Of a stretch of 64,000 nt of DNA, positions 34,301 to 48,000 are shown piece by piece (the first letter of the stretch is position 1; each line of letters begins with the position of its first letter). This DNA is from Trissonchulus latispiculum (Eukaryota; Nematoda; Enoplea; Enoplida; Ironidae), in NCBI GenBank assembly GCA_030248195.1, contig JASAND010016363.1:23517-87516 (forward strand). Direction: 5' to 3'. The notes beneath the pieces were generated by a model. It saw only the letters and a list, made by a program, of their open reading frames with translations, was not told the DNA's origin and did not search any database. The position numbers and the translations under genes are program-made.

Positions 34301-37300
34301 AAAGTTTGAAATTGGGGATCTGCAAGGGGGGCGAAATTGTCACTATAGCGACTTCCATAATTTATGCTTCTCAAATGGCCTGAATTTGTGTTTGGAAAAC
34401 AGAAAAACCCACACGAAAAACATCTGATGGGTGGGGGTACGTATATATTAAGCAAACTTGGCGGAGAAAAACTATTTCTGGAACTACGCACGTATGTCGG
34501 CAAAATAGAAAATTTGGACGAAAAATTCGTAGTTCTCGGTGAAAACGCAAAATTATCATAGCGTAAACTTCCCAAAATATTACGCGGATGGGCATGAAAA
34601 GAAAATCGGGATCGAAAATTATACATACGTATGGGACACGTAGCCATTAAATGGCCAACTTTGTGACAGAAAAAGCAAGAACGAAACTGTCTTGTAGACA
34701 AATTATTGCTCCAAATATGGCTATAACTACGCATATTGCAACTACAATCGGCTAATAAATGGAAAAATAAATTCTAAATCCAAAAATATCACGGAAAAAT
34801 GACAACTTCGGAGGGCATGCCAAAAAACCGAAAAATGTGTCGGTATATACGTATATTTATGGATTCATCGGTTTCAAATAGGTAGCTTATACGTATTTCT
34901 GTATACAATATGCTTAAAAACTAACTTACAATCGCATTTTAGCTTTGGACTGGAAAAAATTCGTAAAGAAAACATCAAAAATTCGTCGAAAAAAACACAC
35001 TTTTAGCCTCAATCGGCCCTATACGTATATAAGAAAAAAGTACAAAATCGTCGGCAAAATTGCTCCAAAAACAAAAACAAACGTACCTGATTAGATCACA
35101 AGAAGGGGGGGGTTGGGAATATTGTTATGGAGGACATTTGCGTTGATAATTGACAAATTTTCAACAATATGTCCAAAAATTGGTAATTTGGGGTGGGTGG
35201 TGGGGGGTACAAAATTAAGTCAAAATTACGTTTTTGACACAAAAATCAGTCGAAAATCCTCCTAGAACGACGTTTTGCGCCTAGGACAGTCGTTATTTGA
35301 AGCAATTCGGCCTAAAAATCGTTCAAAAATCGATTTTTGGGTCGATTGGGGGGTTTCGAAATTTTATCTTAAAATTTCCGAAACTTCGAAATTTTGGCGA
35401 TTATGGGTCCCCAAAAATTATACAACGCTTGGGGGGTTCCCAGAAAAATTATTCAGCCAAAATTTTGCCAAAATTCGAAGAACATTGACCTTTGGGGGGC
35501 GGGGGGGGGGGGGGGCAAAATTTTGCCCAAAAAGTGCCTAAAATTGCGAAATTCTAGCAAATACGGGACCCCAAAAATTATACAACACTTGGGGAGTACC
35601 CACAAATTTTATTTAGGCACGAATTAGCAAAATTTGACAAAATGTACCCTTGGGGGGGTACAAAAATTTACCAAAATTTGGCAATTTTTGCAAAAATTTC
35701 ACGATTTATGCTCTAAGATCAGCTTCTGTTGCTTCTCCTTTGTGTCAATGTTTCTCAGTATCGAGAACGTTCGGCACAAAGGTGTGGAAAAACCCACGAA
35801 AAATTTTCCTAACTACAAAAATTTTCAAAAATTTTCCCGTCTTGGGGGTGGGGGGGTGGGGGGTTGGGATCCTGTCTTAAAAGTACCTAAAATTTACTGC
35901 AAATTAGGTTATTGGGCTGCCCCAATAACGCAGTATCAGTTATTTCGCCGTCCCCCAACTCAGAACTTCTGGGGGGTGGGTGTGGGTGGGGGTAAGACAA
36001 GTCCCCCAACGGACAAACCCGACTTTCTAAATTTGTCATTTTTCAGAGTTGCACCCTACACAATAGAAGAATTTCAAAGTCTTCAAACTTAAATAAAAAG
36101 CGTTTTAAAAGATTCTCCTAATTTTTGCGATTCTAAAAATACAATCCTTTTTCAATAAATCGCAAAATTAAGTTCAAAAATCGTTTTTGAAAATTCACGA
36201 AATTTGAAACTTTTTCAATTTAGCAAACCGACAGTGGTCCTGTCACGGTCGCCAAATGTTAACTACTGGTTTACTGTCCGGTAACCAAACCGGCAATTAG
36301 ATGGCGAAACGAATGCAGGTTCTTAGGTCGCTCAAATAGTAGGGGCAACTCGCTCTATGAAATAAAGTAAACCCTAACTAATGATGCCCTAATAAACAGA
36401 ATTAAAGGCCATGATTTATTATAAGAACTTACGGTATTTATTAAAGGCGGATCATAAGGCAATCAATAAGCATAAATTGGCACTACTGGCCCGACTGCAC
36501 GACAGGTGAACAATAATCAGACTGATTACATAAGCATTTAAGCTAACTTATATAAGTTAAATGGTTGCTGTTTATAGCGATTACATTGATCATTCACAAA
36601 AGTTACCAAAAGTAATTTGGGGCGGATTAACAGTTAGTAAAGTAGGTTTTTTAACAAAATCAAATAAAATCAATCGCCTCTTGAACTAGACTTGCCAAAC
36701 CTCAAAAGTCGATTTCCTCTTGAATTAAACATGTCACAGGCTAAATTTTCTCATCATTTGCTATGAAATATTGCTATCTTACTGATTTATTTAATTTATT
36801 AAATTATGTAATTTATTACTTATTTGTTTATTTTTTGCAGTATCACATTTTCAATTTTAGGTATCCCAGCTCTGACAGCAGTGCACCAATCAGCATCGAC
36901 CCAGCCGGGAGTGGCGTCATCTCCTCTGAGGTTCAGACCAGTCCAATTTCCGCCACGGAGGTCGCCTGTGGGTCACTCCTGCCCTCCCTGGGGGTGGACA
37001 GTGACGTCCAGGTGGGCGGGAGTATTTGGGGGACAGGTGGTGACCCCCGGTTTATCAGTGAGGCGGCCCAGACCCCCCGAATCCACCTGGCCGATGCGGG
37101 GATCCTCGCCATTCCGATACCGCGAATTGTGATCGATACGGAGGAGCAAACCTCCCTCGCCGATGACAACTCCCCTGTGATTGCGGAAGTTGTAAGTGAT
37201 TCCCTGATTTCATGCAGTTGTGACATATCGCGGCTTATCAATCTTTCCTATGTCGGCTTCCCCTACAATATCAGCAGTTCATGTGAACTTCGAAAGGTGG

Positions 37301-40300
37301 AAATCAGCGTAAAAAAACTAGTCTAGTTGCCTGGACCTGGACCTACTGTACTGTAAATTTGAAACACGTCGGTTTGATCCCCACAATGGATACTTTCTGA
37401 AATTGTTTAAGTTTTGATTTCTTTGATAAAGTGGAAAAGTTTTGACCGTTCAAACGACTAGCTCTACTAGGTTTCGAACCCTGGACCTCCAGATCTGAGG
37501 TGAAAATATTGTATCAGTAGCAATGGACAAACGATCACTGGAAAATTGCGACAAGCCTTTTTCTTACGTCATCTGGACTTTAAGAAAGTTACTTTGGCAT
37601 AGATTTGGCCAGAACGAGTGAGTGCTGAGCTAAGTATGAGTTAAAACATGTTGGGAGCTATATATGCGGACTATACAAATTCTAGACTGGTCATCACCAA
37701 AACCCCAACTTTTATTGTCAACATTTCATAGTCTCATTTAAAATTTCAACCAAAAACGTAAACGTGACTCTTTTTACATTTTTCTAGCAAGACGAAGAAA
37801 CTGAAACCCAGCTAAGCTTGTTAGAAATTGCAAAAATGGAAAAATTTATTGAAGAACAAGAACTGCGAGAATTGCTGAAAACTGCTGCTGGAACCCAAAC
37901 GAAGGGACTTAACGGATTTCACAAAGAGCTGGGAGTGCAAACCCCTTCATTCCTCTTGGTAACCCAGACGGAAGAAAAATTCGTTCAAACGGAATTCGAA
38001 ACCGAAATTGAAGAAGAAAAATCGGAGATAGAACCGTCCAGTTCGGAACTTCTGGGGACCGGAACCATCTACTTGACAGCTCCGGAAAGCGAAGAAAGTT
38101 TCGATGAAAGCAGCAGTTTCGAAATCGAAATTCAGACAGACGAAATTCCGTTGGACCCGAAAATGTGCGCAGAACGGATGTTGCAAACAGGCGATTCGTT
38201 GCTCGATTTGTGGCATCTGGGCCGGCAAATTTCGAACACGGAACTAAATTCGAAACTAGCTCAATTCCCGGAAGAAACCGACTTTTTCTCACCGGTTTCT
38301 AACGGAAATGAAGTTGAAATTCAGACGGAACCTAGCTCGCTACTGGAACAGCAAACGGATACCATCGATTTATGTCCGCCGGAAATTCAGCGAAAGAACT
38401 CGACAGAGGTCGCTGTGCAGCATGAACCGGATTTAGACAAGTTTGCCGAAATTAGTGCACAAACGGATTTCGTTAAAATTATCTACTGTGATACCAAGGG
38501 CTTTCAAACTGGCACTTTCTCTGAAGACAGCGATGAATTTGCTCAACTGAACTCTTCACTAGACGTCGCTGTGCAAGCCGAAAGTCACCGAAGTCAGGAA
38601 ACGGAAACAGAACCGGAACCAGAATCGCTAGTGGCGGAAACGGAATCGCAAACGGAAACGATCGAACTGACAGACACAGCGACCTCTTGCGAGCCCGAAG
38701 GGCTGACTGTCGATTGGACGGCCAAGTCAGCCTGCCCGCCGCTAGAGGTCGCTGTACAGACGGAATTCGTGGAAACGAAGTCTGTCGCGATACAGGTTCT
38801 CGACTACGAGATTTCGACGACGGAAGAGGATTATCCCCCGGAAGCGAGCTGGGGTTCCGGCGGTCTCAGCACCTCCACCTCGCTTCCGGTGATAATGGAA
38901 GACGATGAGACGTCGGCGGAGGGAAGTATGGAGTCGGACAATGAGAGTGAGGTGGACGTTGACGTTTCCTGTATGGAGATACTGGAGAACGGAACGCAGA
39001 CCTCCCTCCACTGTCTGGCGCGCTATGATGAGGGAACGCAGACGGACTACACCTTTAGGTTGGTATGGATTTTTCTCAAAGTTAGCTTAGGGCCTATTTC
39101 TTTAAAGATTAAAATGGTCGGATTAAACGGATTAAAAATCAGCCGGATTAAAATTTTAATTGCTATTTCTTTAATGCTGGATTAAACGGATTAAACGGAG
39201 TAAACTTAATTCGTTTAGTCCGACCATTTTTAATCCGCGGATTAAACGAGTTGATTTAATCCATTTAATCCGGCATTAAAGAAACAGCAATTAAAAATTT
39301 TAATCCGCCAACTTTTAATCCGTTTAATCCGCGTAGCTGCACGAGGATTAAAAACTAGTTCAAAATGCAGGCGGCGGATTAAACGGATTAAAATTAATCT
39401 TTAAAGAAACAGCGATTAAAATTAACTCGTTGATTTTTTAATCCGAATTGTGAATAAAGAAACAGGATTAGATTAAAATTTTAATCCTACGTGCATTAAA
39501 GAAATAGGATTAAATTTAATCCGTTTAACTCGTTTAACTCGATGGACTAAATTTTAATCCGTTTAATCCGAGGTGCTATTTCTTTAATGCGGATTAATTT
39601 TAATCTAATCCATTTAATCTTTAAAGAAATAGGGCCTTAGCTTTCTAATGAGCATCCAGCAAAACCCTTTCCTAAGAATTATGTTAAAAATTTTAGTTTG
39701 AGTGAAACACTGACGTTACTTATTAATTTGGATGCCTTTACTGAAATAAAGGTTATCAGTAAATTGACTATCGAGTATCGTTCAATTCAGAGCTAGAAAC
39801 TGGATTAAATTCAACCCGGATTAAGCAAAGCTCTGCAATCTACTAATCAACAATTTGAACCCCAACATATTTCTAGTAATTCTCCTTCCATCATAATTAG
39901 TTAATGAATCGATTAATTAAGTAAATCAGGAAGATTTTCATAATTCAACCGTCACGTTATCACCTATTCCTACTCCACTTTGAACCGATTTTCTTGTTTC
40001 AGGATAAAGGGAGGAAAATTTCTAGTTGGCGAGGAAGAGGTCTGGGTGGATGCCCAAATGGAACTCCCCGTCGAGGAACCGCGCCGAAGCAGTCTAACCT
40101 CAGACAGCGGAATGGAGACCAGCTGCGATTCTGAGCTCACTCTCGCCGTTCCCCCACCGCAGGCGGCAGGAGAAAATCCGGATTCCGAAAACCGGATTTT
40201 CCTCTCCACCGACTGTCAAACGGAACCGGAACCGGAACCCCCGGAACAGCTCGATGAAAGCTGTCAAACGGAACACGGTCGACGACAGTCGGCCGCCGCC

Positions 40301-40672
40301 CAGACGCTTTCCCGAAAAACGACCGGAACTGGGGCCGGAACGGAAACGGAATCCGGTTCCGGGTCCGGAAAGGGCGGAAAGCTGGGACACAAGTTGTCCA
40401 AATTTTTCCGGAAAACCGGTCAGAGCGAAGAACCGGAATTTATCGAACAGTCCATCCAAACGGATGTTTCTAACCTGGATCGCGACCTGGTTGATGTGGA
40501 AACTCAGACAACGTCAAGTTGGCTGAAACAGGAAAAAAGGTTGGAAGCTTTCCGACAAAATCGGGCTCCCAGCATCAAGATCACTGCGATCAATCCTAAA
40601 CGATTTTCCCTTACCCCCAAACGAGACAGTAAAAAAGGGACGGTAAAACAGTTACCGGTTAGAACCAGATAA
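25355..40672 (+). CDS. Two-pore-domain (K2P/TWK-like) potassium channel with a giant QT-motif tail, 8 exons, about 1293 aa
   Basis: Exons: 25355-26081, 27341-27553, 28022-28249, 28652-28866, 29254-29480, 36861-37191, 37788-39058, 40003-40672. All junctions are GT-AG and the phases fit throughout. K2P channels set the resting membrane potential by leak K+ conductance, as dimers with two pore loops per subunit. Here: a cytosolic N-terminus of about 135 residues with an acidic Glu run; TM1 about 140-159; an extracellular cap with a coiled part and an N-glycosylation site (NAT); first filter TTIGYGN (about 240-246) split by intron 1; TM2 with FALFGIPLLL; TM3 (exon 3); second filter TTIGLGD split by intron 3; TM4 (exon 4). 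From about residue 461 the protein is an acidic cytoplasmic tail. Intron 5 (7.4 kb) is mostly element 2. The start is the first ATG of the open frame; an upstream non-coding exon cannot be excluded. The exact subfamily is unassigned. Confidence 0.9.
26930..27165. repeat. tRNA-derived SINE pair in K2P intron 1
   Basis: The minus strand from about 27165 begins GAGGCAGGCATAGGAAA, then ATTGATAAG and GGAGTTCAGCTGATAGCTC, running into an A-box-like stretch. The plus strand from about 26935 has a diverged head of the same kind (GGCAGGCAGGGGTAAGCTTGA, GTGGGAGTTCAACC). The same head occurs at 40940 and 37225. Two copies here face each other. Confidence 0.6.
29020..29075 (-). repeat. tRNA-derived repeat in K2P intron 4
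   Basis: The minus strand has GGCTCTGTGGTTTAGTGGTTGA (A-box-like) and, at correct tRNA spacing, GAGGTTCGATTCCC (B box). The acceptor stem does not close, so it is a tRNA-derived SINE or pseudogene rather than a functional tRNA gene. Confidence 0.55.
29677..30075 (-). repeat. 3' LTR of element 2 (399 bp)
   Basis: Differs from 36257-36656 at about nine positions, including one length change in a terminal T run. The minus-strand start TGTTAAAAACC follows a purine tract. Confidence 0.9.
30076..30087 (-). promoter_or_regulatory. Polypurine tract of element 2
   Basis: Minus-strand AGGGGGATGA sits directly before the TGTTAA start of the 3' LTR, the position used to prime plus-strand DNA synthesis. 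Confidence 0.7.
30088..32973 (-). other. AT-rich non-coding part of element 2
   Basis: About 2.9 kb downstream of the only ORF of element 2. It is very A-rich on the plus strand, with no coding sequence supported on either strand and no RT or integrase motif. Confidence 0.6.
32974..34734 (-). CDS. Zinc-knuckle (Gag-like) ORF of element 2, 586 aa
   Basis: Intact 586-codon ORF. A single CCHC knuckle (CFFCHKVGHLMATC) lies near the N-terminus at about residues 20-33. The following 350 residues are low complexity, rich in Asn, Ser, Arg, Phe and Tyr, with frequent RF/NF dipeptides. The last 180 residues are more ordered, acidic and without a recognised family. A knuckle at the N-terminus is unusual, since Gag proteins normally carry it after the capsid; the frame may be only the nucleocapsid part, or a different RNA-binding accessory protein. 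It is probably the sole protein of a non-autonomous element. Confidence 0.55.
   Translation of the reverse strand: MRSYSHIWSNNLSTRQFRSCFFCHKVGHLMATCPIRMYNFRSRFSFHAHPRNILGSLRYDNFAFSPRTTNFSSKFSILPTYVRSSRNSFSPPSLLNIYVPPPIRCFSCGFFCFPNTNSGHLRSINYGSRYSDNFAPLADPQFQTFSGRNSSSTYRNEFNVIPSCGLGNYTRNNHSFRPNPQTSVSRSKNLSKNGRFRTFDVRPDFSGENFFTAWQNQTNSAMRSSSMNCYYNRYWFPRFVSPRISKGQNVFRYGHSAIWPKSQNISGRFAKLRPQSQVYSSFRPSAMHWNRISRSYPSNFVSYGRNFGKCTFLTPQNRSYLPKRKSACLNGFSSNNFDKSYGISKQTDSLGRKCQDHNFSFPKSQVSTISNSTLCPLEFDYMDKNNKALPSGHSDLNDGISLAVKGLEHYDPCMDFIGIGPSIADEPLDSVLRDQPTVGKAKRNGSLKEEQDLETKWIRVPDPDFPGRHLIMEVYVLPSSEDSFEQLENGRSKMKSNKALANSDSVSDTSAFMGTVLTIAPKMDDYSLDLLFDDEKGKQSAEDKEAFVISLSNIYTYTHMKNAFAVEKPDMIITAQPRALSSPIRS
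34735..36237 (-). other. Leader region of element 2 with G-run modules
   Basis: About 1.5 kb between the PBS and the ORF. The plus strand carries repeated runs of 6-15 G (about 35105, 35190, 35510, 35650, 35845, 35970), i.e. C-runs in the element sense RNA. A module CCCCAAAAATTATACAAC followed by a CTTGGGG run occurs at about 35409 and again at about 35570. The short plus-strand ORFs here translate these modules and are not taken as genes. Confidence 0.65.
36238..36254 (-). promoter_or_regulatory. Primer-binding site of element 2
   Basis: Minus-strand TGGCGACCGTGACAGGA, two bases after the LTR end TTAACA. It is complementary to a tRNA 3' end including CCA and is the usual form in Ty3/gypsy-like elements. 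Confidence 0.85.
36257..36656 (-). repeat. 5' LTR of element 2 (400 bp)
   Basis: Partner of 29677-30075. TGTTAA start and TTAACA end; the 5' LTR is on the right because the element reads on the minus strand. Confidence 0.9.
37225..37500 (-). repeat. tRNA-derived SINE fragments in K2P intron 6
   Basis: The minus strand at 37225-37265 has the SINE head (GACATAGGAAAGATTGATAAG). At 37440-37500 the minus strand has a tRNA-like stretch with GGTCCAGGGTTCGAAACC (B box). These are probably two pieces of one family. Confidence 0.5.
39090..39636. mobile_element. MITE with TTA target duplication in K2P intron 7
   Basis: Terminal inverted repeats of GGGCCTATTTCTTTAAAGATT (one mismatch between ends), flanked by TTA at 39087-39089 and 39637-39639. 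The 547-bp interior consists of repeated forward and reverse copies of GGATTAAACGG / CCGTTTAATCC, so the whole element folds on itself. A GGGCC-type end with a 3-bp TTA duplication fits the PIF/Harbinger superfamily; no transposase is encoded. It starts only about 30 bp after the exon 7 splice donor. Confidence 0.8.
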
Positions 40673-40714
40673 TGCCCTGTTAGGTATAACTGTAAAGGAA
40701 ATTGTTGTTGTTGT

Positions 40715-40720
40715 AATAAA
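40715..40720 (+). terminator. Poly(A) signal of the K2P gene
   Basis: AATAAA 43 bases after the TAA stop at 40670-40672, implying a very short 3' UTR. Confidence 0.7.
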
Positions 40721-40799
40721 ACGTTTTATGCAAATGTGAGTTCAGCAGTAAAGTTTGACTATTTTAAATCAAAAATGTTGCTAGTTGTCTTCGAGCGTA

Positions 40800-41248
40800 G
40801 GGCCTTTTCGTGCGAGAGTTAAATTTTTTTAACTTGTTTAACTTCACCGGGTGAGTTAAAATGAACTGTATATATAACTCTTTTAACCCTTCGCTCGAAA
40901 GGGGTCGAGTTAATTTTAACTCCATTAACTCTTTTAACTCTGTAAAGGGAAGCAGGCATAGGAAAGATTGATAAGCCTGTAATGGGAGTTCAGCTGATGG
41001 CCCTGTGGTGTAGTTGGTTAGCATGTCTGCTCCGGAGTCAGAAGGGCCGTGGTTCGAAACCCGGCTGGGCCAATTCTTTACTTTCAATGGTGAGTGAAAA
41101 GCTGAACCTCCTTCTTCCCTTCTCTCTTCTAGGTCCTGGTTTCGTGGGTACAAGGGTGCCTGACGCCTCCCGTTCGGGCTTGTCCTCGGTTTCTTCATGG
41201 TCCACCAGCCCTGGTAGAAGCGCTACAACTCGCTGCACGAAAAGGCCC
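40800..41248. mobile_element. MITE related to the GGGCC family, with nested tRNA-derived SINE
   Basis: The left end reads GGGCCTTTTCGTGCGAG and the reverse complement of the right end reads GGGCCTTTTCGTGCAGCGAG. Flanking bases are GTA and GTT, so a perfect duplication is not preserved. The left 140 bp contain the GTTAAA/TTTAAC repeats seen at 54235 and 57400. The interior holds the SINE at 40940-41075. It fills the gap between the convergent K2P and arrestin genes. Confidence 0.65.
40940..41075 (+). repeat. tRNA-derived SINE with near-complete tRNA-like part
   Basis: Head GAAGCAGGCATAGGAAAGA, then GGGAGTTCAGCTGAT, then a tRNA-like unit at about 41000-41071: GGCCC acceptor start, GTGTAGTTGGTTAGCA (A box), CCGTGGTTCGAAACC (B box) and GGGCC acceptor end plus A. 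The acceptor arms pair except at one position, but the anticodon loop lacks U33, so I do not call it a functional tRNA. Confidence 0.6.
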
Positions 41249-41463
41249 GTTTTGGTCCGATTTCAGTCCGATTTGTCGAGAAAAAAGAAAAGAAAGCTGA
41301 CAAAATTTTTAATAAAATCAGGCACCGGTTGCTGCAAGCAACCGATTTAATTTTCAGATCTTTGTTTACACATAACTTAATCTTTATTACATTAGTTTGA
41401 CCATTATACAGGACATTTTATTGCCAGGAATAAATTATTAATTAAATAAATCAGTCTTAAAGA

Positions 41464-47234
<5,771 letters not shown>

Positions 47235-47469
47235 TTTTTCACTAATTAGAGATTAATGAACATTGCTAATTAATATCTGATGCATTGCTAAGGCAAAGTT
47301 ACAATAAACTGACTTGTTGATGTATATAACTCTAAAATGTACAGTGGCGTATCTCACTCAACTTCAGGAAATATATATAAATGCGCAAAGCTAGGAGTTA
47401 AATAGGAAATACTAACAAATCAACCAAACTAAGAATAGCTAATTAACAAAACTAATGTCACATTAACAT

Positions 47470-47545
47470 GTAAAAAATTAAGCTAAACCGGGAACCGAAC
47501 TGAAGAGCCACGGGTCCACAAACAAGTATGCTACCACTGCGCTAA
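47470..47545 (-). repeat. tRNA-derived repeat
   Basis: The minus strand reads CTTAGCGCAGTGGTAGCAT (good A box), then at tRNA spacing CAGTTCGGTTCCC (B-box-like). The end stems do not close. Confidence 0.5.
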
Positions 47546-47659
47546 GTAAAAATTTAATATAAACAGCTCACAGCTTCTCTATTTGAATGGGGATTTATAT
47601 GTACTTAGCTCAGAGACTACATTCCTTCTAAGAAGTTGCTGTCTGCTGTCTGAGATTCC

Positions 47660-48000
47660 TTTTACGAATAAGTTGGAGAGTTGAGTTTAAAAAATGTCGA
47701 GTTAACTTTAACTCTTTTAACTCCGAACTCGTTTAACTCTTAACTTTATTTGACTCGCTGCCTTTTTCGGAGTAAGTAGAGCAGATCAGGACCCCGTTGC
47801 ATAAAAACTATCAGTCTAAACTGATGGACTGTTAGACTGTTCAACGGTTAAAACTTTTACGCAACGGGGCCCTGCGGTTTAAGTATAACTCTTTTAACTC
47901 CTAATTCCGTTCAAGGAAGTCTTTTTCCCGTATTATTTTTTCATGAAAAGGGTAGGGTTAAATTTAACTCCTCTAACTCCGCTTAAGTCTGTCCTAAAAA
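47660..48000. mobile_element. Degenerate GTTAAAAGAG-family sequence with a nested 88-bp inverted-repeat element
   Basis: Dense GTTAACTTTAACTC and GTTAAATTTAACTC motifs like those at 40800, 54235 and 57400 mark an old relative of the GGGCC MITEs without clear ends. Inside, 47787-47874 is an 88-bp element with ends CAGGRCCCCGTTGCRTAAAA in inverted orientation, resembling hAT termini. An 8-bp duplication is not visible. Confidence 0.5.

Larger units (their letters stand above)
29677..36656 (-). mobile_element. Pol-less LTR retroelement inside K2P intron 5 (element 2)
   Basis: Two nearly identical LTRs (29677-30075 and 36257-36656, roughly nine differences) begin TGTTAA and end TTAACA. Flanks are CAATC on the left and AAATC on the right, a plausible 5-bp target duplication with one change. 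On the minus strand the right LTR is followed by TT and TGGCGACCGTGACAGGA (a clear tRNA primer site), and the left LTR is preceded by AGGGGGATGA (a polypurine tract). The element is thus sense on the minus strand and antisense to the channel gene. The only substantial ORF is a 586-aa zinc-knuckle protein; no pol is present in about 6.2 kb of internal sequence. Confidence 0.9.
29254..40669 (+). other. Multivalent xQT-motif tail of the K2P channel (exons 5-8)
   Basis: The roughly 830-residue tail contains about 23 xQT motifs, many followed by Asp or Glu: STQTD (exon 5, preceded by VK), EVQTS, AAQTP, EEQTS (exon 6), GTQTK, GVQTP, VTQTE, FVQTE, EIQTD, MLQTG, EIQTE, EQQTD, SAQTD, GFQTG, ESQTE, AVQTE, GTQTS, GTQTD (exon 7), DCQTE, SCQTE, AAQTL, SIQTD and ETQTT (exon 8). 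The VAVQ(T/A/H)E phrase repeats. [KR]xTQT and (V/I)QT(D/E) are the known binding signature of dynein light chain LC8, so the tail looks like a multivalent LC8 scaffold. No enzymatic domain is seen. The C-terminal 60 residues are basic. Confidence 0.75.

Noticed and set aside
35275..36092. Plus-strand ORFs with Gly-rich and Lys/Asn-rich composition in element 2
   Set aside because: They come from G-run and AAAATT modules in an antisense leader region.
41000..41071. Functional tRNA gene
   Set aside because: Good A and B boxes and acceptor pairing, but the anticodon loop lacks U33 and the stem has a mismatch; it is attached to a SINE head seen elsewhere.
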